From Poecilobothrus nobilitatus (Eukaryota; Arthropoda; Insecta; Diptera; Dolichopodidae), in the NCBI GenBank assembly GCA_947095535.1, contig OX352774.1:41308496-41372495 (forward strand): a stretch of 64,000 nucleotides of DNA, written 5' to 3'. Below are positions 39,503 through 51,348 of this stretch, one piece after another. Every line of letters starts with the position of its first letter. Position 1 is the stretch's first letter. The position numbers were made by a program, and so were the translations under genes. The notes under the pieces are model-generated. The model was not told the DNA's origin. It searched no databases and saw only the letters and a program-made list of their open reading frames with translations.

Positions 39503-40545
39503 TATCACTTTATTTGCTTACGGAGTTGGCTATAAAAGAAATTATGATTTTAAATTGTGGGAGTAGGATTAAATGCAAATTTCAGCAGCATTAAATAAGT
39601 CGACTCTTTTCTTGAACTTTTTTCTCTATGTGTATATTGTACGAATAGTGAACAACAAAATAATATTTGAATTTATGATTTATTATGTATAGACAAATGC
39701 ATAGTTTATTGTCATAACAAAATGTCGAAATCTTTTTATGTTATTTTTCTCTCCAAGGACATTAAAATATTTTACAAATTATTCTAAGATTTTATTGACC
39801 TTGAATTGTTGTATGTTATGGACCATGATCTTTTATGTACCAAGAAAAAAAATAAAATATTTTCAAAACATAAATACATACATATATAAAATTAATACAA
39901 ATTTAAATAATTCTGTATTTTTTCCAATCTTTTTGTTTTTGTTATTTATTCTTATGTCAAAAATACAAATTTTTTTAAAACAAAAAGATAATTAATTTTA
40001 TAGGAATATTTAAAATAAATATATACTTCTTTTTAGTTTGTAATTCGGTTAAACAATGAATCAATCAAAAAAAAATATTAATTAAATTTTAATAGAAGAA
40101 CAATTTTTTTATAATTTTTTCAATATAAAAATCAAAAATTATTAAAGATGAATTTGAAAATTTAATTTAAAATAATTTTGAAATTAAAAAATTATAAAAA
40201 AAAAACATTTAAAAAAATAAATCATTTTCATTAGGAAATTTCTTTTTGAACAGTGCTGCCACTTGTGTCAAATATTATTATTATATTTTTTATTACAACG
40301 AAATCAAAAATGATGTTAAACTTAAATTTACAACAATTTACAATACAAGATATAATTTAATAGAAATTTATTTAAAGGCTGGTTTAATCTAACATGATAT
40401 ATTAAGTTTATTACATTTAGCCAAAATGCATAAATAAGACTTTTACATAAGTGTTCATTGATAAAAATATTTGTTGTGTTAGAAAATTAGAATAGGTACA
40501 TTATTATATTAGAAATATATACATCATACATGAATGAAACAGGTC

Positions 40546-41039
40546 GAGTACGAAATATCGACATTTTAAATCCCATTTTTGATTATCTTCCTTTTGTTAA
40601 ATTTCCTTTGTTTAAATCTCGCTCTTTTAAATTCCATCAAAACCTGGCAACATTTTTTTTGGCACATAACGGTAAATTTAAATAATAAATTTAAGAAAAA
40701 TTTGTATAATTTTGGCATTGACTTATATAGGTAAAAAAAAGTTCCGTCGTTCGTAATTTTTAAATTAAAAACATATTAAACAGAACTTAATATATTATAT
40801 ACATTTGAAAATAGGGCTTTTATCGAATATTGAGGAGCAGGGAAGAAGATTTTGAGGAGAAACCATTAATTTTTTTAATTTTTTTTTGAAAAATGTATTA
40901 AAAAGGCAGATTTTAAAAGGCAAAATTTTAAAAAGGCAAGATATTAAAAGGTCAGATTTTAAAAGTTAGATTTTAAATGGCGAGATTTTACAAAAGTTAG
41001 ATTTAAAAAAGCAATATTAAAAATGTCGATATTTTGTAC
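40546..41039. mobile_element. ~494-bp TIR element carrying a minisatellite
   Basis: GTACGAAATATCGACATTTT at 40546 is matched inverted by AAAATGTCGATATTTTGTAC at the right end (one mismatch in 20). The right side contains a minisatellite (40900-41010) built from a 15-19-base unit like AAAAGGCAGATTTTA, repeated about seven times with drift. No open frame is present. The target duplication was not resolved. Confidence 0.6.
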
Positions 41040-42690
41040 CGCTCCTAAATGAAACTATATAAATGGAAATTAAATAATATCTAAATTCACAAAATTTTAT
41101 AGATAGAAAACTTCCACATTAATTTAACTAAAAATTTCCTTAGACCTATTTTAATTCCTTTAAAACATATCATTTAATCATTAACTATAACATAGAAATT
41201 TTTATTTATTTTTATGCATTAGATTTATTTATTTAATATTTATTTTTAAAATTAAAACTTGTGATTATACAAGCCTCTCTGTACATATATTTATAGGAAA
41301 AGTAATTAAACATCTGTAATTAATTGTTATATGTTCTCGGAACAAATTGACTTAAAGCTCATTATTACCGGTAAATTAATCATTCTCGCTTATTAAATTT
41401 TTTATTGCACTTATATAAATTTTACACGCATAGTTAAATTACAATAATTTTCAAAAAATTGTTTCTATAGTTTCATGTTTTATTAATTTGATTAAATTGT
41501 GAAATATGATTAATTTAAATAATAAAAACAAGTTTAACAACAATTAAAAATTTTAAAACTGACATCCTTAAAGTTTTCACTTAAGTTTTAATTACGAAAT
41601 TCTGAAAGAGAAAATTCTTAGTTAAAAAGAATTTTAAAATACTCGTATGTAGTTGCACTTCTTCCAGAAAAAGCGTAGTGAAGTGCTAGGTTGTATTTAT
41701 AGTTGTATATACATACACGTTCAGCCAAAAAATCATTACTTTGATTTATATAGCAAATTTAAACTTTGCTAATTAATTTATTAAAAAAACTGATTTTCTG
41801 GCCAAACTGTGACATGCACAGGTACAAAATGTATATGTACAAATACTAAATTAATACAAAGTGCGCTTATACAAGTATTTATGTATGCATTTTACTAGAT
41901 TCATTTTTTGATTCCCCCACCTCATGTAATCAAATAAATCAACCTTCCCTATTCAGTTGTAGTTGCAGTAGCTACATGAGTTTTAAATTATAATATTATA
42001 TTATTCTATTTTATTTTTATATAATATTTTGACCTGACTAAGGTGTGCTTAAACCTCTCGGCTGAAGAACAGGCGACTTATATACTGTGCCATAAGTCAG
42101 TATATTTTTCTATTACAAAGTTTCGTTTTCGTACCTGAAATATCTGCAAAATTGTAATTAGAATTTCGTAAAATCGAATTTTCTAAACTTAAAACTTTTC
42201 AAAATCAGAATTTAAAAAAAAAACTCAGAAAATGTTTAATACGACTCCAAAATTAAACTTTAAATAAATTTTATTTCATCACATTTGATTTTATGCAAAT
42301 TAAAGTGTAACATATTATAATATATATATATAAATATACATATATGTATAATAATATTATTATTTTAATTCTTACAAATTTTAAAAACATAAATTTCCTT
42401 TTTAATAGGAAAATTTTTAAAGGATCTACACAAAAACACATATACATACATGATTTATTTACAAAACACAATAAAATTGCTACTATAATAGCGATTTCAA
42501 ATAAAAAATGAAACTTCTAAAAGAAAAAGAATCGAAAATTATTTAAATTATGAAAATAAATTCACCTTAACCTAAAATTTATTATGAAATTTTATATAAA
42601 AACAAATAAAAATTTAAAATATAAAAAAAATCGAAAAGAAAAAAAAACAAAAACTACAATAATAAAAAATTTCTTGACTGATTTATTCAT
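41040..42690. other. Non-coding DNA upstream of the gene
   Basis: No exon can be assigned. TA/TATG microsatellites lie at 42318-42350. A lone MITE end (see 16167-16543) lies at 42032-42052. Untranslated exons or enhancers could lie here but leave no visible mark. Confidence 0.4.
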
Positions 42691-42693
42691 CAG

Positions 42694-42799
42694 AAAACAG
42701 AGAAGAAATTTAAAGGTGAATAAAAGCGAAAAAATTAAAAAAAAAAACAAAAAAGAATAGAAAAAATCGAAATTTTCTTATTTACTTTTATATTGGAAA
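42694..42799 (+). other. Probable 5' untranslated part of the first coding exon
   Basis: A plausible 3' splice site (TTTATTCATCAG ending at 42693) precedes 106 A-rich bases leading to the ATG. The bases just before the start are GGAAA, with A at -3, a good insect start context. Whether transcription starts nearby or an upstream untranslated exon is spliced on is not decided by the sequence. Confidence 0.4.
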
Positions 42800-45700
42800 A
42801 TGTTCAATAAAATTTTCCGTCGTGGAAAAACAACAAAAGAAGATGCACCTTCAGTATCAAGTTATAAAAATCCATTGAAATCACCTGATTATGAATACGG
42901 TCAAAAAAATTATAATATAAATAATAAAGCACCATTTTCAACATCATCTAATACAACTGGATCAAATAAATATGCCACAACAAATGAATATGCACCATCT
43001 CAATGGTCAACATATGATCCAGCAAAATACGAACCATCGCCTGTAAATAGGACACAAAATGTGTACACAGCTCCACCACAAAGAAATCTACCCTATAATC
43101 AACCAAGCGCGTATAGCAGAGAGTACGAAAAACCATATCAACAATTTTCAGTGGGTAGTCCGAATCAATCACACCAATATGCACCATCTTATAAACCTAA
43201 TAGCCAAGGATATCCAAATAGAACTGAATCAACATCTGGAGATCGCAGTCCATATATAGCATTAGGTTCAACTTATTCACAAAGTCGACCTTCATATGAG
43301 CCATCATTTAAAAGAGATGGATCCATAAATCGTACTTCTAATTCTCAACCGGGAACACCTACACCTAGTCGAAGAGAAACATTTGATACAAGTCCTTATG
43401 ACAATCGAAGTGGATATGTGTCAACTCCAAATAGAACTTTTGAATCTCCACAACGAGATACAAATTTTAATAGATCTACTTTTTCACCACCAACCAATGT
43501 AAATTCTTCTAATCGTTATGGTGCTAGAGTTTATGAGTCACCTTTTAGAGAAAATGTTAATAAAACTAATGTTGGAACATATAATTCTTCAAATTATCCT
43601 CCAGAAATTCCAACAAGAAATTTAACATCTTCTTTCAATCAAACATCATATAATCCATCACAAGAACCTACAAAATATGATGGTAACCGCAATACGTATA
43701 ATTCTAGTTTAGCAAATTCAGCTAAAACTAATTATAATGATTCTAACTTTTCAGTTTTAAAACCTTCTTTTAATGCAAATACTTTACGTAATACTAGCCC
43801 GGCTCCAACATCACCTGAACCTGGAAAATATATTCCTTATGCTGTTAGAAAAGCTTTAAAAGAATCACAACAAGCTCAACATCAATCACAACATCCAAAC
43901 AATGATAATTTAAAAGGTGTATATAACAATTATAATCAAAATAATACTAATAACCCAACAAAATATACAACTACGCCATATAAGCCTGTTTACGAGACAC
44001 CAGGAATATCAACTAATAAAGTAAAATCACCTTATAGTAATATTGAACAATCCCCATATATTGAGCTTTCGAATTCCACAGTTGGAAAAGGAAATTTTGA
44101 ATCTCCTGCATCTAGAATAACTTCACCACCAATTGCAAATATTAACAGTAAATTATATGGACAAAAATCTTTTAACGAACCACCAGATCTACCACCAAAA
44201 AATCCAGTTCTTCAAAATAGAGTGACTGAACTAAACAGAACGTTTTCACCAACTGCAAATTCATCACAAATTTCTACACCATCAAATTTCGGATATTACA
44301 ATATCGACTCGAATGACAAAAAATCTTCATACATACCTTATTCAACTCAAACGTCATTATCCCCTTCCATAAAATCACAAACTCCCTCTCAAAACGATTA
44401 CATTAATTTATCAGTAAATCCGAAATTATTTTCCAATCCCCAAATCCAAACAGAAACACCAAATAGAACAAAAACTATTTACGGTGTAAGCAATAACACA
44501 TATACTACAATAGATCCGCCCAACACAAATCAATGCAATAATCAATTTCAAAATACTGATCCCTCTAAAAATTATTTGAATACAACAAACAAAACAACAA
44601 CTAATGCATACAACAATTATACACCATCTAATTACAACGATACAACTACAAATTCTAAAACTACGCATACACCAAGTAATACATTTCCTAATGAAAGTAA
44701 ATTAAAAGAAAATAAATCAAATAGTCGATCCACTTATGAACCACAAAAAAATCTATATGATACACATCAAAGCTATGTGCAGACACCACAATACAATTAT
44801 AGGTCAGGAGAGCAAACTACAACTACAACAACTAATACAAATGCATTTGATGATTGGCTGCCAAAAAGTACTTCTAATTTAAATGAAAATTCATCGTATG
44901 GTAGTACTCGAAACGAAAGTGAACTGTGGAAACGTGAGAAAGATAATGCTAATGGTAGTGAGTTTTCATCTACGGCATTTGGAACAGTGCCATCTAAATT
45001 AAATGCAAGCAATTATTTAAATGATAAAAATAATTCGATTCACCATAATTTAAATAGCGATTCCTCAATTAAAAAGGACAATAATTTCGATCGATACTCA
45101 ATACCTGAACAACAAATACAGCCAGAAGAATCTTTAAAATCACCATTAAATAATAGAGCAAATCAAAAACCACCTTTACCATTATCATCACCTTTATCTT
45201 CAGCATCATATTCAGTTGCATCACCGTTACTTGAGGCGGCATCTATTTCAGCAGCAACAGCAAATGTTTCATGTCAACCTGAAAATGAATTAGATGATTA
45301 TGAAAGTGAAAGTGAAAATTTATCATCGTCGGAACAGATTAATGGCGTTACATCAGAGAAGTCGACACAATCTAAGTCTCCAAAGAAAGCAGTAAGATTT
45401 TTTAATCCAATTGACAAAAGTCGTGATTTTTTAAATGATATAATGGCTAAAGGACGTAATCGAGGTCATCATAATAAAAATCGTAACAATAATAACAAAA
45501 ATTCACATCAGAAGTCGAATAATAACAATAAAACCGAATCTATAAAAACTCCTCTGATTGTTCAAAAGGAGACAAATGATGATTTAAAAGATTTTCAAAG
45601 TTCAAATAGTGCAAGTGAAACAAAAAATAATTTAAAAAATAAAAATACTAATAACAATAGTATAAAAAGTGAAATTAAAACTGAAACAGATAGCATAAAT

Positions 45701-48114
45701 CAAATTGGTTATCAAATAACAAAATCTAAAAATAGTCGAGACATTGTAAATAAATTACAAAATGCCCGTGCAAAATTAGCATCCCCCGAAGACGATGAAA
45801 GCGATAATAATTTTAGTGTAAATGGCATAAATTCTTCTACTAATAATTACAATCACAACAATAAATTAGATGATGATAATACAGATAACACAGATACAGA
45901 GACATTAGATGAAACTTTCGAAGAAGATGAAAACACAATAAAAATTTCAAATATCTCATCTAAAAATACTGCAATTAAAGAGAAAAATACGGAAAATTTA
46001 GGAAAATCATCTCCTTCATCACAAAATGAAATTCGAAATTCGAAAAGCGCATGCGATAATAAATTCAACAATACCGAAAGCTTATCGATGGGGAAAACAT
46101 TCGCGAAAAACTTTCAACAACAACAACAAGAACAAGAAAAACCATCAATTCAACAAGTATACCATCAACAATCGGTTGTGCAAAATTCAAATTTACCTTT
46201 AGTTAATGAAAATAATTTCGATCGTGATATTAGATCGTCGATACGCGGAGGTAATACAGAATTACATTCATCATTAAAAAAAAAATCATCAGACGCAGAA
46301 TTTTTTACAAATTTTAAGAAGCACGAAGGAAATCATAAAAATGCTGAACAAATTGAAAAGATAGAAAAACTTTCAGAATTAACTGAATGTGATCGTGATA
46401 ATTTTATAAAGACTCAAAGTAGTATGGGTCAAAATCAAACAAAAACATCAGCATCAACTGCAACACCAGAATCACCTCGTCTTGGTAGATCAAGATCAAC
46501 ATCACCACCTAATAGAACAGTTAATAAACCAACTCAATTAAATAGTAGTGATTATGCTGAAATTTATAAATGTTCATCACAACGTGATCGTGAACCAGTT
46601 ATTGAAGAGCCGTTGTCACCTACAACACCATTATCACCAACAGAATCATGTGATCAGTTTTATGATTTAACAAATGATATAAATACAACAACCTCTAATT
46701 CCAATAATTTAACATCATCTTTACCAAAAGTTACTGTTGCTGATTATAGTGAAGATTCACATAACTGTAATATTGAACCAGATATATTTTATGATTTTGA
46801 AACAGTTACAACTGATTTTGCTAATGGTAAAAATTTATCAAAATCACCACCAAAATATCCTCCACCACCACCATCACCATCTGCTCAATTCAAATCACGA
46901 TCAGCTTCTCCTATTGATATTGTTACATTAGAAGATATTGAAGAGGAAGAAGATGAAGAAGATGAATGGCATTTTGTAAATGATAATGATAACAACAATA
47001 ATACTGTACAAGAAAAACAACAACAACAACAACAACAGCAAAATTCAAGCCCTAAAACACAAAATTATCTTAGTTCACCAACTTTAAATCGTAGAAATAT
47101 TACAACAACTTCATCACAAAATAAACCATCATCCCCAATCTTAACAAGAAAATCACCAACACCACAAAAATCACCTTTTGATTATGATCATTATTCAGAT
47201 GGTTTAAATACTCCAGATTCTGGAATAGGTGGTAATACAACACCAATTTCATCAACATTACATACAGTAACAACAAATTCTTCTTCAACTAATAGCAGTA
47301 AAGTTTTAGTAATAAATAGCTGTGATTTAGTTAATGATACCGATGATATTGAACTTTTACAATCTCATCAAAAACAAATAACAAATAACTATTATAATAA
47401 TAATAGTATAAATACAGTTAATTTTTCTGATATTAATAATACTTTTGATATTGAAAATAATACTGAACATTTAAATATAAATAATACAACATCAATTGTT
47501 ATCGATAGTATAAGTTTACCAGATGTTGTTATTGAAACAAAACCAAAAGATACTGAAACACAAAATAATTCATCATCAACATTATTAAATGCATATGGTA
47601 ATGGTAATGATTATGTATTAAATGTTAGTAAAAGTAAAAGTGAAGGTAATGTACATTTTATACCAATACATGTTGAAGGACGTGAAAAACCAAAAATTGA
47701 AATTGTTGAAGAAACAACTGAATTTTCCGGTTCAATTAATATTAATAATAATAATAGTATTACAGATAATTTTGATATAAATACGTTCAATATAAATGAC
47801 GGTTTTATTGAAGATATTAGTAATCAAAATCATAATAATTTTAATAATAATAGTAATAGTGACAGTAATAATAATAATTATAATAATGATAATATAACTG
47901 TTATTAAAACACAAGATACTATTAATAAACAATATAAAAGTGAAAATAATCAAAGTTCAAATAGCTCTTATAAAGTTCCATTAAATTCTACTTGTAAAAC
48001 AGAAAGAACAAATAAATCACAAAATAATGAGGATTATCAGGAATTAGAAAATGAATTACAAGAAGAATTAAAACGAACTAAAGATGAAAAACAGAAAAAG
48101 GAGGAAGAATTAAA
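42800..48114 (+). CDS. Large disordered N-terminal exon of a coiled-coil protein
   Basis: The exon is open from ATG 42800 for 1,771 codons plus two bases and is the only strong coding signal in the window. The protein starts with a basic MFNKIFRRGK and is then disordered. Residues 1-850 are Ser/Thr/Pro/Tyr/Asn-rich with many SP/TP sites. K863-AVR-F867 fits the PP1-docking RVxF motif, and residues 859-890 look less degenerate than the flanks. Residues 970-1000 (SRDIVNKLQNARAKL) could form a helix. A proline run is at 1354-1358, an acidic stretch at 1378-1389, Gln8 at 1407-1414, TPDSGIGG at 1471-1478, and IPIHVEGRE at 1621-1629. The last 30 residues begin a Glu/Lys coiled coil. The in-frame TAA at 48116 is not the true end: it lies inside a donor site (AAA|GTAAAT), and the frame resumes at 62935. 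I infer a cytoskeletal or centrosomal scaffold; the family is not recognised. Confidence 0.92.
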
Positions 48115-48911
48115 GTAAATATTATATATCTGATATAAAATGATTAAAATGATTAAATTATTAACATAATTAAATTATTAATATAAATATATATACTAGC
48201 GCATATACTAATGAACTAAACTTTAACTATGTAATATGTATATAGAAATGTTCCTTTTTTTTTTTAATTAATTTGTTATTTATATTGAAATTTAAAATAG
48301 TTTTAAATAAATAATGTATAACACAAAATTTTTTTTTTTTTTTAATACAAATACTAATAAATAATAATATTTTTTCTCACTTATATTTATTGAAAACATT
48401 TTACCTATAAGATAATCTGGTACATATGTCGCATATATTTATGATTCACGAAATATTTTTGTATATGTAAATAATTTACTATAGATTTTTATAAACAGAT
48501 TAGATACATATATAATTAAATTTTTATTTTTTGTATTTTTTTTTTTTTTTTTTCTTCAAAAAGTATATATTATTTTGTTTTTAAGATTAAAGATATTTGA
48601 TTTTATTTTTTGCAACCCACTTATACAGCAAAAAAAGAAAAAGAAACGTTCTATTGAGCATCAGTTGATTCGCCTACGGATATGTCAAACAAAATCATAT
48701 TTTTTTTTTTTTATATTAAAACATAAACAATAAAATGCAGAAATATAGAACTAAAAATTAAAAATGAAATTACAAATATCAAATTTAATACAAATTTTAT
48801 TAACAATAATAATTTTTATATTTCAAAACTCTAATTAGAAAGTTTAATATAGTATCAAATTTTTGATTTTAAAAATTTGGATAATTTAAATTCATTACAT
48901 TCAATACTCGT

Positions 48912-49004
48912 AAGAGTTTCTAACTAAATGCTTCCTTAATAGAAGACTTATAGGTACAATAAACTTATCTTCTATTATTAAGGAAGAATTTAGTTACAAC
49001 TCTT
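48912..49004. repeat. 93-bp foldback with ~35-bp arms
   Basis: AAGAGTTTCTAACTAAATGC with TTCCTTAATAGAAGA on the left pairs with TCTTCTATTATTAAGGAAGA and ATTTAGTTACAACTCTT on the right, around a 22-base loop. Only a few mismatches interrupt it. It lies about 800 bases into the large intron. It may be a tiny MITE or a transcript hairpin. Confidence 0.7.
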
Positions 49005-49966
49005 AAAAAATTCTATTTAGTACTTTAAATTTATCTTAGTTTGTGTCTTACTGTAACAAACAAATTTTTCAATCAATTTATTGATTAATTTTTACGAATA
49101 AATTCAACTGTCATTTCATAAGCCAATTAGGTTTTTAAATATTACTTAATTTTTTTATTCTACTTTACATTTCAGATCTATTCCAAAATTTCTTGAAAAA
49201 GTTCTATTTTAAATATTAGCATACTTTAAAAATCTAATAACTTAATTTTTAAAATATTAAAAAAAAAAAAAAAAATATTTCGAAAATATTTAGTACACCT
49301 ATTTAGAAACTAAAAATCAACATTAGAAATAACCTGTCAATAATATAACTAATGATGTTTATTATAATATACTTATATTATTTAAAAATTCTATAAATGT
49401 TACAGTTCTAAAAAAATAAAAAAAAAAAACAATAAACAAAAACAAAAAAAAAAATTTATTTAATAGGTCAAAAATTCTTTTGAAAGTGTCATTACTCTTT
49501 CAATGTTGACTTCGTCTTTTGTTTTATGTTATGTTTGCATAAAAGTAAACTACTAAAATATTTTATTTTTATTTTTTTTTTTATTTTTTTTTTTTTATTA
49601 AATGTTATTTGATTTAGTCATTCTTCATTTATTTTATTAGATACTAACCGAAATTTTATTTTAATTTAATTCGTACAATAAAAAATTAAAACAACAATAT
49701 CCTATTCCTATAAATGTGAAAAAAAAAAATAATACGAAATAAAATCATATCAAGTACCAATGTTTGCCTTTCCTTTACAGATAAAACTATACTTTTCTAT
49801 ACTTCCAACTACACCAGTATTTAAAAAAAAAAAGTAGATGATCGCAATAAAACAAAAAATTACCACTTCATTTACCATCTACTCCCAAGTCCCAACTACT
49901 CTTTTGGTGTAGCAGGAACTGAAACAATTATGAATGTACTAAATTTATCTAAACTTACACTTAAGA

Positions 49967-50506
49967 TCAAGTGGAGTGCGTTTTGACTTTTATTTCTTCT
50001 TTCTGAATAGATGTTAAGCTTTTATAGAATTAACTGCCACAGTCACATACAGAGTTAACTTTACTCTGCCACTTCGAAACGATTAGAGTTAAATATGAAT
50101 TTGGGCTGTCTAAATTAGATGGCCAACATTTATTATTTATTATTATTATTTCAAACAAATTATTATTTCAAACAAATAATGGAAACTTCAAAATAAAAAT
50201 TAATTTTAAGAAGTATTCTAAGATTTACGATTTTGTTTAAAATTCTTTCCAATATGTAAGTTTTGTTATAATATTAAAATCTAAAATAAAAAAACAATAA
50301 TGACACTTCATAACACTTTGACATTTATTACATTTTTTAATTCTCCTGACGAGTAGGATTAAGAAAGTTAACTGTATTAACTCGATTCTGCTATTTCGAA
50401 ATGATATTTATGACATCACAGAATTAATGTTACTCGACTCGATTTTTATTTGTCATAGTGTTTAGCTAAACACCAGAAAGTAGGAAACGAAACGCACTCC
50501 GGTTGA
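49967..50506. mobile_element. 540-bp MITE with 6-bp target duplication
   Basis: The left end is TCAAGTGGAGTGCGTTTTGA and the reverse complement of the right end is TCAACCGGAGTGCGTTTCGT. The match continues to a shared CTTTCTG about 35 bases in. TTAAGA lies directly outside both ends (49961-49966 and 50507-50512), a 6-base duplication. Further inward, ACTCTGCCACTTCGAAACGA (50073 on) resembles ATTCTGCTATTTCGAAATGA (50385 on) in direct orientation. No open frame is present. The superfamily is unclear; if the TTAA alone were counted, a piggyBac-type origin would be an alternative. Confidence 0.8.
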
Positions 50507-51189
50507 TTAAGAAAATTTATTAAAAACCAAAAATTGATCTGATTTCAGTAAATAAAAAAAACTTTCTATTTTTAATTAATGAAAGATACATAATTTTTTT
50601 TTTTTACTATTTATTATATTTTGAAAAGTATGTTAAAGATAAGCTAATGATATTTCGAACTTAATATGAAAATATAAAATAATGGGAAAATGCTTGATTG
50701 TGGGTATTTATTAATTAAATAAAATCAATTTTTTGTAATCCGAAAATAGTTACGAAATTTATAAATATAATTTATCTAGTTTTGGTATGATTACAAATTT
50801 AAGGATGTGAATTAAATATATTCGTATATAAATTTATTAAAAAATACCTCAAATTTAAATAAAGTTCATCCCTAAAGTATGCAATTCATTAAATTTTTTT
50901 GTTAGTTTTGTTATTTTTTTATTTTTTATAAGGGCTGACTGGTTAAGGAAACAATGTATTAACCGAAGTTTCAAATTAATACATTTCTATCCTTGAATTT
51001 TTTCAACCGTAAGTTTGTGGAACATCTTAATTAAATTTATTAAGTAAATAATTGTTTTTTATTTATACTTTTTGTCCACAAAATAATTTTATTAATATTT
51101 TATTTTTTTATAAGTCTTAAAATATTATATTTATTTTTTATAAAGCCTATATATATTTCGGCATCACTGCCATCATCAGGTCGAATACA

Positions 51190-51231
51190 ATTTTAAATAC
51201 GCTCTTACCCACTAGGCCACCGAGGCCCCAT
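51190..51231 (-). mobile_element. SINE head fragment
   Basis: On the minus strand it reads GGGGCCTCGGTGGCCTAGTG and GGTAAGAGCGTATTT, the box A part of the SINE family seen at 30945, and is cut off before box B. Next to it on the left is TTCGGCATCACTGCCATCAT, which looks like part of another element. Confidence 0.65.
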
Positions 51232-51264
51232 TATAAAATATAATTTGCAATATAAATAAAATAT

Positions 51265-51348
51265 AGGGGCATCGGTGACCTAGTGGTAAAGCACGTGGAA
51301 ATTATTAACCGAGGGAATGCGGGTTTAAATCCTACACAGGTAGCAAGT
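51265..51348 (+). mobile_element. SINE head, diverged, + orientation
   Basis: GGGGCATCGGTGACCTAGTG with GTAAAGCACGTGG (box A region), ACCGAGGGAATGCGGGTTTA and AATCCTACA (box B with TTTAAAT for TTCGAAT) form a mutated copy of the SINE head. It sits about 35 bases from an opposite-strand fragment, giving a head-to-head pair. Confidence 0.65.

Noticed and set aside
42948..47953. Antisense and out-of-frame open frames across the giant exon (for example 42948-43187 -, 44426-44668 -, 45853-46071 -, 46737-46931 +, 47732-47953 -)
   Set aside because: All overlap the strongly coding + frame and are low-complexity mirror images of Asn/Ser/His codon runs.
48303..48311. AATAAA as a proof of a short isoform
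   Set aside because: The word is extremely frequent by chance here; it is mentioned only as a possibility.
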